A DNA stretch of 64,000 nucleotides from Chlorops oryzae (lineage: Eukaryota; Arthropoda; Insecta; Diptera; Chloropidae), in contig CM035809.1 in NCBI GenBank assembly GCA_020466095.1, positions 27,405,063 to 27,469,062 of the forward strand. The letters run 5' to 3'. The translations under genes were made by a program, and so were the position numbers. Below, piece by piece: positions 21,383-32,656 of the stretch; position 1 is the first letter of the stretch, and the number at the start of each line of letters is the position of its first letter. Under the pieces are notes generated by a model, which worked only from the letters and a program-made list of their open reading frames with translations, was not told the DNA's origin and did no database searches.

Positions 21383-21960
21383 TTTATTATTTTGAATATT
21401 CGAGAAGCAACTATCACATCACATCTATCATTCAACACAGCTCCATACAATTTTCCGTTGTAGCAGTCACTGCTGACAATTAAGTGCCATTTCCAATTAT
21501 GCACTATTAACACTTTAATGCGGTCCATAAACAGTGATTCTGAATCGCCGATCAGCCCTGTACGTGTGTGATCGATGCTCTGACATACATTCGATTCAAA
21601 TTCCTGTATTCATTCATTTTTCTGTTGCTGCCGTCGAGTAAAGTTCGCATCGCTATTTCGATAACGTCGAGAGTCAGACACACGAACAAATGTTCTGAAA
21701 CAAATAAGTAAGTAGAGAAAGACGAGCGAAGAAAAAAGACGGCTGTTTGTTAAATTTTCTGCTCTTCTCTTTCTTTCTCATGCAAACGAAAGGAATTGTT
21801 CCGAAACATGTTCGTGTGTCTGACTCTCGTGTAAATAACGTAATACCGATGCATCGAAGTAAAACATCGATATTTTCGATGCATCGATATTCAATTCGCA
21901 TCCCTAAAGGAGAATTTAAATTGTTTTTTGAATTGTCAATTATTCGGAAAAGCTGTTTCA
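21383..21960. promoter_or_regulatory. shared divergent promoter of the ZAD gene and pch2
   Basis: 578 bp separate the two start codons. The motif ATCGATATTTTCGATGCATC at about 21,865-21,884, continuing GATAT, holds repeated ATCGAT cores similar to the Drosophila DRE (TATCGATA), common in housekeeping and cell-cycle promoters. An inverted repeat (21,668-21,688 and 21,809-21,829) lies in the same spacer. Start sites are not determined. Confidence 0.5.
21668..21829. repeat. inverted repeat with perfect 21-bp ends in the divergent promoter
   Basis: CGAGAGTCAGACACACGAAC (20 of 21 nt) at 21,668 is mirrored by its exact reverse complement ending at 21,829. Imperfect pairing continues inward (AAATGTTCTGAAAC against TTCCGAAACATG). 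The word ATAACGT flanks on both sides at slightly different spacing. It is a probable MITE in or next to the promoter. Confidence 0.75.
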
Positions 21961-23663
21961 ATGGATTGCTCTCAATTTTTAACAACGACCATACACGTAG
22001 AAGTGTGTCTATCAAAGGCAGGAAGGTAAGTACACTGACCATCTATCATAATGGGCGACACGAAGTACGGGGATGTAGAGAAACTACCCCTCCGCGCTTC
22101 GTCTCGCCCAGTAAAGCAAAAACTTGCCGGCAATAGTTGCCCTAATGTATTTAGTAACGTTTCTTCTCTTTTAAAGCGCAATTGCAGCTTCCCAAATTGC
22201 TTCAATCTTAGAGGAGCCATTGAGGAATTATATATCAGGTCGCAAGCTACCATTGAATCGTACACTTGTCCTAGAAGATGGCGAATCAAGTGATTCCTTT
22301 CGCCATTTAGTTCAAACTTTGTTTTTCGAATGCGATACGAAGCACAATCAAGTAAGTGGAATATTACGAGATAAGACTTGGATAAGATTTGATTCCTTTT
22401 TGTTTTTTGTGTTGAATTCCAGGATTTTTTGACTGAGAATGATTTGAAGAACTTGGTATTCCACTATTATGCACTGCGCTGGCAAGCGATGGTATGAATC
22501 AAATTTGATATGTACAATTAAAACATCGAATTAATAAGTTCTTTAGGAGACTGATGATTTGGAGTGTGCTGGTGACTCTGGAGAGAGTGTACCGGTGTCA
22601 CAGCATTGGATGTTGCCCAATCGAGATTTCGTAGATCTTTGGGAAAACTTAATCTTTGATGCAGGACTTAAAGAAAAGGTAGGTGAAATATATAGGTTAT
22701 TCAGAATAGGGGCGATTGTGTAGGTGTTGCATGGGTCATATATACTAATGTCGATCACTCTTCTTTTAGCTCTTGAAATTCGCTCTCACTGCGCTAAATT
22801 TCTCCATGCATAAGGTTAATCCGAGTGTTATTTCATGTAATCGTTTAATACTCTTAAATGGCAAGCCAGGAACGGGCAAGACCAGTCTCTGCAAAGCGTA
22901 AGGAAATTTTCAATTTATATGCAATTTCACTATAAGATTAATGTGTACGATCGTTAATAGGCTCGCACAGAAACTGTCAATACGAACACAACCGAAGTAC
23001 TATGCCCACGTTCATTTGATCGAAATCAATAGTCATAGTCTATTTTCGAAATGGTTCTCGGAAAGCGGAAAGCTGGTAATGCGCTTATTCTCGAAGATTC
23101 GTGAAATCTGTGCCGATCCGAAACTTTTGGTCTGCGTTCTAATCGATGAAGTCGAATCGTTGGCCTATGCACGTGACAGTATGTCTGGACAGGAGCCAAA
23201 AGATGCCTTACGGGTTGTTAACGCTCTGCTCACCCAGTTGGATAGTATTAAAGAATTTCCCAATGTTCTAATACTCGCCACTTCGAATTTAGCGGGTACC
23301 ATCGATTTGGCATTTGTGGATAGAGCCGATATAAATCAACATATCGGTTTGCCGAGTGTAAGCGCCATACGTAGCATTTATGTTTCAATGCTGCACGAAA
23401 TGATGCGTATTAATTTATTGGCTGAGGAGCAACTGGATGCGGTTGATAAACATGAGGACTTGCTAAGTGAATTGGCAAAACGTAGCGTCGGTCTCAGTGG
23501 CCGGACTCTGCGAAAGTTACCCTTTTTGGCGCATGCGCAACACGCTTTTATGGATAATGATATGGGCAAGAAAATGAAGTTATCCGATTTTTTGGACGCT
23601 CTGCTGGTTGCTGTCGAAGAACGTTGTAGCGAGCAAGGTAGTGTTCAAAAAAATTATGACTGA
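21961..23663 (+). CDS. pch2: Pch2/TRIP13 AAA+ ATPase
   Basis: Exons are 21,961-22,025, 22,177-22,351, 22,423-22,491, 22,547-22,678, 22,770-22,897 and 22,961-23,663, all GT-AG and in phase. The total is 1,272 nt, 423 aa (human TRIP13 is 432). This hexameric ATPase remodels HORMA proteins, working with p31comet on Mad2 in the spindle checkpoint and on meiotic HORMADs. The N-terminal substrate-binding region begins with TTIHVEVCLSKAGR, matching the family HVEV motif. Walker A is GKPGTGKT at residues 178-185. Walker B is VCVLIDE, with Asp252 and Glu253. Pore and sensor regions SKWFSESGKLV and ILATSNLAG follow, then the FVDRADI arginine-finger segment and the C-terminal GLSGRTLRKLPFLAHA helix. The start at 21,961 gives the family N-terminus; the open frame at 22,051 is an intron shadow. 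Its C-terminus could be lengthened if GAGCAAG|GTAGTG near 23,636 is a donor. Confidence 0.95.
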
Positions 23664-24042
23664 ATTGTTAATATTTGATTTTAAAATGCATTTCGATATT
23701 TTTTGTGGTAGCCAACAACAAAAAAAAAAAAATAACAAAAAAATAAGAAACAGAAAAGGTCCTTTGAAATTTTGATGATTGCAGCAGCAGTACAGAAGAC
23801 CCACAAGTGAGGGGAAAAGGTAAGAGGCAAAAAATTTCGATTTTATGGATAAAATATTTAGCCGGCTGCGGATATTTTTTGGATAGGTTCTACTTAAAAA
23901 CCGATTTTTAGACTCCAATTGCCCAGTGTCCGTGGAATATCCTTGAAAAAATTTTTCAGTAAACCATTTTTCAAAGTTTCATATCTCGGAAACTAATTAT
24001 GATAGAGAGATGAAACAACTGGCGACTGATAGGTTATAAATA

Positions 24043-24683
24043 GAGCTCGGATTTTGAATATTTTGAATTTTTTGCATTTAAAAAAAATATTTTTTAATAT
24101 TTTTTTTTTTTACTGAATTTTTTGGAATATTTTGAATTTTTTTATTATTTTGAATTTTTTGCTTTTTTGTTTGAATTTTTTTTTTAATATTTTGAATTTT
24201 TTGCATTTTTTTGGAATATTTTTTGAATATTTTGAATTTTTTGCATTTTTTTAAAATATTTTTGAATATTTTTTTTTGACTGAATTTTTGGAATATTTTG
24301 AAATTTTTAAAATTTTTTTTCGAATTTTTTTTTGAATATTTTGAATTTTTTGCATTTTATAAAAAATATTTTTGAATATTTTTTTTTTGACTGAATTTTT
24401 AATATTTTGATTTTTTTTGAATTTTTTGTTTGAATTTTTAATATTTTGATTTTATTTTGAATTTTTTGAATTTTTTGAATATTTAATTTTATTTTTTGAA
24501 TATTTTTAATTTTTTTTTTTTTACTGAATTTTTTGGAATATTTTGAATTAAAAAAATTTTTTTTTTGAATTTTGTTCGAATTTTTTTTTTTGAATATTTT
24601 GAATTTTTCGCATTTTTTTTTGAATATTTTTTTGAATTTTTTTTTTTCATTTTTTTACATATCCAAATTCCGAGGCATAGTTA
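24043..24683. mobile_element. element with a (T)nGAA simple-repeat interior
   Basis: It begins GAGCTCGGATTTTGAATATT and ends CATATCCAAATTCCGAGGCAT. The ends are imperfect inverted repeats (CTCGGA-TTTGAATAT). The interior is almost entirely TTTTGAATTTTTT variants. Related copies are at 37,479-37,829, 34,263-34,984 and 50,500-50,880 (inverse). Confidence 0.7.
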
Positions 24684-24758
24684 TAAAACAAGAAATAATT
24701 TTTTTTTTAAATTTTACACAGAAAAATTTTTATAAAAAAAGAGAATAAAAATTGAATA

Positions 24759-24949
24759 CAGTCAAACTTCCATAACTCGAACCACCATTATCTAAAGAAA
24801 TAGTTCGAGCTATAGAGACTTCGAGTTGGGGATACGAAATTGTATATAAAATATTATTCGCTATTGCCACTCGATTCAGTTCGATTTATAGAAAATTCGA
24901 TTTATAGAAAATTCGAGTTGTAGAAGTTCAAGTTACGGAAATGTGACTG
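24759..24949. mobile_element. TA-flanked pogo/Tigger-like MITE
   Basis: TA|CAGTCAAACTTCCATAACTC at the left and AGTTACGGAAATGTGACTG|TA at the right. The 191-bp interior repeats TTCGA-TTATAGA motifs. CAGT termini with CTCGAA-like steps and a TA duplication are typical of pogo/Tigger elements of the Tc1-mariner superfamily. Confidence 0.75.
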
Positions 24950-25330
24950 TAATTTTTTTTCAGTGCACTTCCGTTTTCGCGCCACTTTCTGCCTATTAAA
25001 AAAATGTCTAAATATTACCTTTCACCAAAATTTTTTTTTTTAGAAATCAAGAGGTATATTTTAAAGATATTTGCCCTGCTGAGCAATTTTATTCTCATTA
25101 ATAAATATTATTCCATGAATGAAATAACGAAGAGAAAAAAATTTTCCACCTTTTCTCGAATTCGGGCATGCATTTCACCTAAAACTGAACTCCGTTTTAA
25201 ATATTTAGACAGCTTCAAATTCGTTTGTAAAAAAAAAAGAAAATCCTTAAGTAAATTTATCAATTCAGAGTCTGTCGCAAAAAGCTTTTTCCCCCCTCAA
25301 TCAGAGATACTGGCTAAGCAAACGCATTGA

Positions 25331-25794
25331 AATGGAATCCAATATTTATTTAACTTAATTGCAAGGAAATCTTCAGATTTTTAGCTCTGCTTTATGTACC
25401 CTGGCACACCGGAATGCCATTGAATCGGAGTCGAAGTTTGGTGACTCAATTCACAATATCAAGCAGTATGGGATATTGTCAAATCGTTTGATATATTCGA
25501 GAGCCAGTGATTTCATACATATGCACAAATGTGTGCAATTCAAGCGGAAAATCTTTTATGTTCCCTTTATTCTTCAGTCCGTTTGGTTATTGGATTGTCC
25601 AAAGCTTCGAATGCGAGAGTGCAAAAAGGATATTAACCATTTTTGGTTTTTCTCTCATTTCTTTCGATTCGTAAAATTTAAAATTTGCACTCAGTACCTA
25701 ATAGTTTAAAGTTTGAATGATTTCATTGTAAATTCAAGGTGGTTTTTTTTTTTTAAAGTGAGATGAGTTTGAATATGTTTAAGTCCTAATATAC
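25331..25794. other. intergenic, no gene seen
   Basis: AT-rich. A 116-codon ORF starting at 25,359 has no recognisable domain or splice context. Confidence 0.4.
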
Positions 25795-26800
25795 CAGAAA
25801 ACATTTTAGGAGCTTGAAATTAGTCCGAAAATTTAAAAGTAATATTATTATAAGCCTAAATATGATTTCAAAATGTGTCCGAAATACGTAGAAAATACGA
25901 GGATCAAAAATATGAATCCGAAATGACTCCGAAATGCATTGAAATTACGATACTCAGGTATATGAGTCGGAATTGAGACCGCAATGAGTCCCAAATACTT
26001 AGAAAATGTGTGGTTCAAAAATTTGACTCCGAAAGGAATCCGAAATTACTTCGAAACGAATCCAAAATTAGTCCAAACTTCTTAGAAAGTATGAGGGTCA
26101 GGAATACGGGTTGGAAACGATTCCGAAAAGACTCCAAAATGAATCCGAAAAGACTCCGAAATGACTCCGAAATGCATTGAAATTACGATACTCAGGTATA
26201 TGAGTCAGAATTGAGTCCGCAATGAGTCCCAAATACGTGGAAAATATGTGGCTCAAAAATTTGACTCCGAAATTACATCGAAATGAATCCGAAATTAGTC
26301 CAAACTTCGTAGAAAGTATGAGGCTCAGGAATATGGGTTGGAAATGATTCCTAAAAGACTCCGAAATGAATCCGAAAAGACTCCGAAATGACTCCGAAAA
26401 GCATTGAAATTACGATACTCAGGTATATGAGTCGGAATTGAGCCCGCAATGAGTCCCAAAATACGTAGAAAATGTGTGGCTTAAAAATTTGACTCCGAAA
26501 AGAATCCGAAATTGCTTCGAAACGAATCCAAAATTAGTCCAAACTTCGTAGAAAGTATGAGGCTCAGGAATACGGGTTGGAAACGATTCCGAAAAGACTC
26601 CGAAATGACTCCGAAGACTCCGAAATGACTCTGAAATTAGTTCAACATACGTAGAAATATGAGGCTCAGGAAAATGGGTTGGAAATGATTCCGAAATGAT
26701 TCCGAAATGACTCCGAAATTAGTTCAACATACGTAGAAATATGAGGCGCAGGCATATGAGTCGAAATCCAGGCAAAAAATAGGAAAAAAATATGGTAATC
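25795..26800. repeat. ~230-bp satellite with GACTCCGAAAT subrepeats
   Basis: GAAATTACGATACTCAGGTA recurs at 25,941, 26,179 and 26,406 (periods 238 and 227 bp). Between these are many copies of an 11-12-bp unit GACTCCGAAATG. Higher-order words include GTCCAAACTTCGTAGAAAGT and GAGTCCCAAATACGTAGAAA. Later units are shortened. Confidence 0.85.
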
Positions 26801-28231
26801 GGATTGTGTTGGACTCCTTCGGTCTTGAATAAAATCGGGTTTCAAATGAGAGGTGATTATTATATATTAGCGCCATACAAAGCAGGCCAAATGTAAATAA
26901 TTTATTGATTTTAAGCTATTAAAGGCATACACAATAGTCATTGTCTAATTCCACGATTTTGATTTCCTCCCCGTTTTGACTTATCTAAGCCGATTGCAGA
27001 CTTCTTGGCTAGCAACTAACATGAAAGTTGACACTTTTTCTTAAAGAACGACTTTTTTTTTCGCTTATCTCTTTTATTCTTTTATACTTTTGCCAAGTTC
27101 TTTGGCGACAAAGTACGTAGAGTGCTGTAAGGATGCATGCATCATGAATGTATTGAAAACTAAAAAAAACATGCATACGCGTGTGGGTGAAGAGAAATCT
27201 AATTTTCTTGGCTTAAAGGCGAAGAGAAGTAATCATTCTTCAATCTATACTATATATATTGTTAAAAAGAGAGCAAAGCAAGGAAACACACTGACAAAGA
27301 TACTTAAGGATATAGAAAAAAACCACAAGACAAGTGACAGGACATAGAGGATAAACTCGACGATAAGCCAAAGACAAAAGGCGAAATGCAATGTGGCGAC
27401 AAAATTCAAGTTTCTTCGTTTTTATAAAAAAAAAAAAAAGTAAATAGAAGGATCGAATGAAAAGAAAGACGGACACACAATGACCATGTTGATGATGACA
27501 ATAATGATGATGATGTTGGCAGTGTAGACCATAGTGATTATAGTGGGAAATTCTGAGCTGCTATTGTTAACAAATTCAATTTGCAACTGTGAGTTGAACT
27601 TCCGCTGGATTAGGATCTTGTGTACTGTTTGCTGACCGTGCTTCAGCGTTAGATATATATTCTATGTTGTGTGTGTGTGTGCATGTGTGTGGATGGGATA
27701 GTTAAGCTTGAAGGCGTACCATGTTTGCTTCCAAGAAAATGAAGTGTTGAAATTACATTGAAATTATAGTCAAGACTATTTTGTGCTGGTCAAGGAAGTT
27801 GTGCTCAGCGTCAGAGATTTTGCGATCTGACAGGAAGGTCCTCGATGGGCTCTTCAGTGAGGAATCTTTACTTAAGTTCAGAGAGCCACAGAGTGCTTTT
27901 AGATGATGCATTATTTAGGAAGGTCGGGATGGGGTTTCTTTTATTACTAAGGGGAATGATACGCACTGCGATCTTAAGGATCTATTGCGCTAACCCCTCA
28001 ATTGTTTTTATAGGGAAAACTCTTCTTATTAATGAGAGGTTGGTAGTAAAATTTCTCCTCTTCGTTCATTGGGTTATAAAAATCTTATTTAAGCGACTAT
28101 AAATAACAAAAAGAAATCCATAAATCCACTCCAAAAAATCGACATGAGTTCTTAAAGACCGTAAAAATACACATAAAATCATGTGCAATATTTACAAGGT
28201 ACTTGAATTAATTCTCTTGAGGGTCTTACCT
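26801..28231. other. intergenic, no gene seen
   Basis: Mixed unique and AT-rich sequence. A (GT)n microsatellite lies at about 27,668-27,691 and a GATGAT-rich patch near 27,490. No coding region is supported. Confidence 0.4.
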
Positions 28232-30284
28232 TACCTTTGCCATATCCCTCTTTATCTCCATAAACGGAAAAGCCTTTAATCGTTATAAGATTCAAGCACA
28301 TCAATTGATTTTCTTTTGTTCGCACAAATAAACACTCTACACCTGTGCACCTCCGCTGTTTTTTTTTTTAATACATTTTTCCCTATCACGTTGTGTTTTT
28401 CCTACTTAACATTTCATCTTGTTATCCTTATTGTGCCGACGAGGACGAGAATGACGATAAGGACGGCTAACTACGACGGTGTTGCGGATGAGGGCCACGA
28501 CACCAATAAGGACGACGTCGACGACGAAGACGATTACTTTTACTAGCTTCAACTGTGTAATCCTGTTTGTCATAAAAGTGGCTGATTTCGTGGTTGGTTT
28601 ATGTCCTTTCAAGATACCTGCTCAACTATTATTGATGTACGTGATTTGATTAAAGTTTCGGTAATAACAAGCAACAGACTCATGTAGCGCGGTATTGAGT
28701 TACTGTCACAAAGGTCTGATGAATGAAGTTGATTAGGAAGCTGCCATACTACATACTCGCATAAAAAGTTGTATAAAAAAGGATACATCAAAAATTTAGA
28801 TAAGCGAAATAAAAAATAATCGTAAAAAATTTAAAGGCAGTTCTTTGAACGACATCGCTCTTTTCATTTAAAGAAAATCGGTGGATCTTATTTGCAAAAA
28901 AAAAAAGTAAAATATTGAGGCAACCTAAAGATGTATTGGCCTTAAGAATTTCATAAAAATTTTCGCGGGAAAATGCAAAAAAAAAAAAAAATTTTCGCAT
29001 CTTTAATGTATTGTCCTCCAAAACGAGCGAACTCTGAACAAAAACAGTTCTGCCTTTCTCAATATACAATATACAATGGAAAGAGCAAACAAGTTGAGCT
29101 TCATGGCAACGGTGTCTTTATTTATATAGCGGCAATTTATGCCATACTATTTTTGTTAACAAACCGAACGTGTTGGTCATTGTTGATATGAGGATACGAG
29201 AAATAAGTTAAAAAGAATTTATGCAGCACGTCGTTCACTTATGTCGTTTGATATCGCTTGGCAAAGGAGACGATACTCCTTTTATTTTTTTAATATTTTT
29301 TTTTTTTTTTTTGCTTCCCGTGTATCTCGACTGCAACGTGTGCGATGATTTTTATGCTCCTCTTCGGCACAAAAATAATGCGCAATGTTGTTCAATAAAG
29401 CAAAAACAGTACAGCGAGACAGTTTTCAAAAGGAACACACGCACATACACATACATACATAAACACAAAAAAAACAAAAAAGAGAAAGAAAATCGAAAAA
29501 GATAAAATAATAAAGTGAAGCTGAGAGCAACTCACACAGCGATTCATATGCGGTCGTACCGGCGTATGTGGAACGTTAATTCATACGAATGTAACAACAT
29601 TGCTCATACGTTTCATATGCTGCAGATTTTTGTAAAGACAGCATTTTTCATTTGTTTTATTTTATGACTTTGTTTTTGTCGCTCTCTCTCGGTCTCTCTC
29701 TCTCTCTCTCTCTCGCCCTGTATTTCGCGAGTTTCTTTTCCTTTCAGCTATTTATTGATAAACAAAATGAAAATAGCCTTGTTGAACAACGCCAATTAGA
29801 CTCGCATACCAATGAATTTCATTTGTGAATGTTTCTTTATTTATGCGAAGACGAAGTTCTTTTATTCATGATATTAACAACGTCCCAAATGTATATAAAT
29901 ACATACTCGTGCGTATGAATTTATTCATGAACGTTTTCGTAATTCGTTGCAAGTATACTTGTTAATGTAGTGGAACTGCAGTTCAGATCGCGGAAATATG
30001 AATTTTTATCCCGTTTTTTTTTGTTTTTCTCTTCATGCGAAATCTTTCATAACTTATGCAGGCAGTTGGCTTATTTAATTTAATTTGAAAGTATGTATCT
30101 ATATGAAATATTTAATTGCATAGAAATTGATAGAGCTCGGATTTGGAATATTTTGGATTTTTTTGAATTTTTTTGATTTTTTTTTGCATTTAACTCTGCT
30201 TTTTGAATATTTTATTCACTGAAGTAGGCTTTTTTTGTTAATTTGACAATTCAACATTTTAATAGGCATACTAAATCGAACTAA
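28232..30284 (+). repeat. segmental duplication, copy A (2.05 kb)
   Basis: Starts TACCTTTGCCATATCCCTCT and ends GGCATACTAAATCGAACTAA. It is nearly identical to copy B (30,555-34,413) outside that copy's insertion. It contains a (CT)n tract near 29,690 and a TCATACGTTTCATATGCTGC palindromic region. ORFs are short and lack domains; the acidic one near 28,430-28,550 is disrupted by in-frame length change in copy B. It ends inside the (T)nGAA repeat family. Confidence 0.9.
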
Positions 30285-30554
30285 AGGTGAGATGACACTA
30301 CGTGTGCAATGTACGAATATTTGCTCACTGACGTCATAAACATTGCACACGTAATGAAATCGACGAATAATTTGTTTGCTCAAAATAATTCTTACAATAT
30401 TTTACAATTAAAATGTGTGCGTTGCACGCGTAATGTAATCAACCCAAATTTCAACTGCACAAACATTTTGTAAAAATATGTACACGTGAAACTGTTTCCT
30501 CATACAGTACAATCTGCTGAACATTTTTTTTTTTTGAGTTAATTTATCTTTCCC
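30285..30554. other. spacer between duplication copies
   Basis: Unique 270-bp stretch containing an inverted pair ACGTGTGCAATGT / ACATTGCACACGT (30,300-30,353) and a diverged third instance GTGTGCGTTGCACGCGTAAT. No gene. Confidence 0.5.
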
Positions 30555-30822
30555 TACCTTTGCCATATCCCTCTTTATCTCCATAAACGGAAAAGCCTTT
30601 AATCGTTATAAGATTCAAGCACATCAATTGATTTTCTTTTGTTCGCACAAATAAACACTCTACACCTGTGCACATCCGCTGTTTTTTTTTTAAATACATT
30701 TTTCCCTACCACGTTGTGTTTTTCCTACTTAACATTTCATCTTGTTATCCTTATTGTGCCGACGAGAATGACGATAAGGACGGCTGACTACGACGGTGTT
30801 GCGGATGAGGGCCACGACACCA

Positions 30823-32656
30823 CACCGAAAAAAATCCGTAGGTAATATTGAAGAAATGGGCTGCGTTATTGAAGAAACGGCAGTAAAAATAGAGCTAACT
30901 AAAAAAAGCAATCAATATGAATAAAGACGATATTCAATATGAAGAAATTTAAATCAGAAAAAAAATTTCGTTATATTGAAGAAATATCTTCATATCTGAG
31001 AAATTATTTTAGTCAAATTTTTTCAAGTATATTATCCTGCTTCGTTATATTGAAGAAATTTCTTCATATCTCCGAAAATAATTAATGACATTGAATAAAT
31101 TTCTTCAATATTACGAACGATTTTCTTCAATATGAAGAAATTTATTGAAATACGCAACCCTGCTTAGTTATATTGAAGAAATTTCTTCATATCTCCGAAA
31201 ATAATTATTGATATTGAATAAATTTCTTCAATATTACGAACGATTTTCTTCAATATGAAGAAATTTATTGAAATACGCAACCCTGCTTCGTTATATTGAA
31301 GAAATTTCTTCGTATTTATATATTTCAAAATTTCATCATATGTATTAACTGTTGTGAGTCCCGTCTGTCTCACATCTGCTATTTTTTATAGACAAGAAAA
31401 TCATCCAAATATCAAACACACAAATCAGTATATTAACTTTCTCATTGCAAGCAAAAATCATTGACTAAATAAAGACTCGCGATAAGAATTAAAAAACAAT
31501 TTTATGTATATATGATTGTGTGGTTAAAAGGACGAAAATTCTAAAATATTATGAAAGGACTTAAAGAAATTTTTCAAAATAATGCAGCATTTTCCCTAAA
31601 AAATATACTTTAAACCAAAATGTCAAGTCAAAGTAAATTACATCGAAATTATTTTTAATATAATATTATTTTTATTTAGTATTGCGTTTCTTATAATGCC
31701 TCCAAAGATCAATATTATATATAGATATATATTTTCTGTACTGTATTTTACAATTAAATTTCAAAAATTAAGCATTAAAAAGTTAGATATTGTGCTGAGT
31801 GTCACCGGATGCAGTACGAAATATGAACTTCACTCATATGCAGAAGCGTCTCCCCGTCAATGTGGTACTTTAAAAAATTTGAGTTTATTAAAAACGGAAC
31901 ACTTCGCAAAATATATATGACTTAATACACACCTATCAGATTTTCTGCGATTTTGAACGCGAGCAATATTTTCTTTCAATTTTCAAATTAAACACAATTT
32001 CTCTGCTTCCATAAAAATACGCGTTTTCACTTAGTGGACGAACTTTGCTTATGTCGCTGAATCTTCTGGCTTAAGACTCATCAACCCCAAGAACTTCTTA
32101 AAAATATTCATTTTTTCGTAATATTGAAGAAATTCTTCATATCTCAAGAACTAAATTAGTCATATTGAAGAAATTTCATTATTTATACGAAATAAATTAG
32201 TTATATTTAATATATAAATTAATTTTAAGACAATTTCTTCGTCATATTGAAAAAATTTCTTCATATTTACGAAATTAATTTCTTTATATTCACGAATACG
32301 TTTTGTTATATTAACGAAATTTCTTCATATCAACAAACAAATTACGTCATATTGAAGAAATTTCTTCATTTGTACGAAAATTCTAAAATTTAAAATGTCC
32401 CACGAAAGCTTTTGTCATATGAAAGAAATTTTCTTCAGTATGAAGAAATGTTTTCGTACCTATGAAGAAATTTTGTTATATTGATTAAACTATTTAACTC
32501 ATATTGATGAATTTTTTTTCGTTCCATTCACAAAATTTCTGCAATATAACAAATATTTTCGTCAGCATGAAGAAAATTCGTTATATTGACTAAAATTCGT
32601 ATTCAAATATTTACGAAAATTTTTATTCAATATTACTGCCGATATTTCTTTCAGTG
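30823..32656. mobile_element. 1,834-bp insertion with CAC(C/T)GAAA ends and a GAAGAAATTTCTTC interior
   Basis: Left end CACCGAAAAAAATCC; right end in reverse complement CACTGAAAGAAATATC. A 2-bp CA is repeated at both borders, and copy A gives the empty site GACACCAATAAGG. Both interior flanks consist of palindromes of the GAAGAAATTTCTTC type. No transposase frame is recognised. The middle (31,320-32,100) is AT-rich with no known domain. Confidence 0.85.
31041..31320. repeat. 123-bp tandem unit built of GAAGAAATTTCTTC palindromes
   Basis: Units begin at 31,041, 31,164 and 31,287 with TTCGTTATATTGAAGAAATT (TTAG in the second). Two are complete and the third is partial. The palindrome occurs at least four times exactly in the element and many more times with changes. 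Confidence 0.85.

Larger units (their letters stand above)
23664..25330. mobile_element. nested repeat complex downstream of pch2
   Basis: The outer layer (about 23,880-24,030 and 24,690-25,000) matches the family at 56,251-56,854 and 60,950-62,550: GAATATCCTTGAAAA, CATATCTC-GAAACTAATTATGA, TTTTACACAGAAAAATTTTT and TTTTCAGTGCACTTCCGTTTT. It is split by the (T)nGAA element at 24,043-24,683 and by a TA-flanked MITE at 24,759-24,949. No coding function is seen. Confidence 0.6.

Noticed and set aside
21674..22289. Frames of 105-129 codons in both directions over the divergent promoter
   Set aside because: They overlap the inverted repeat and pch2 exons 1-2 in wrong frames and have no recognisable domain.
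22051..22293. 80-codon plus-strand frame starting MGDTKYGDVEK
   Set aside because: It runs through pch2 intron 1 into exon 2 in the wrong frame. The spliced model starting at 21,961 gives the conserved TRIP13 N-terminus.
28316..28546. Frame with an Asp-rich C-terminus in the duplicated segment
   Set aside because: The GAC-rich tail varies by 6-bp indels and is interrupted by an insertion in the second copy. There is no domain or splice signal.
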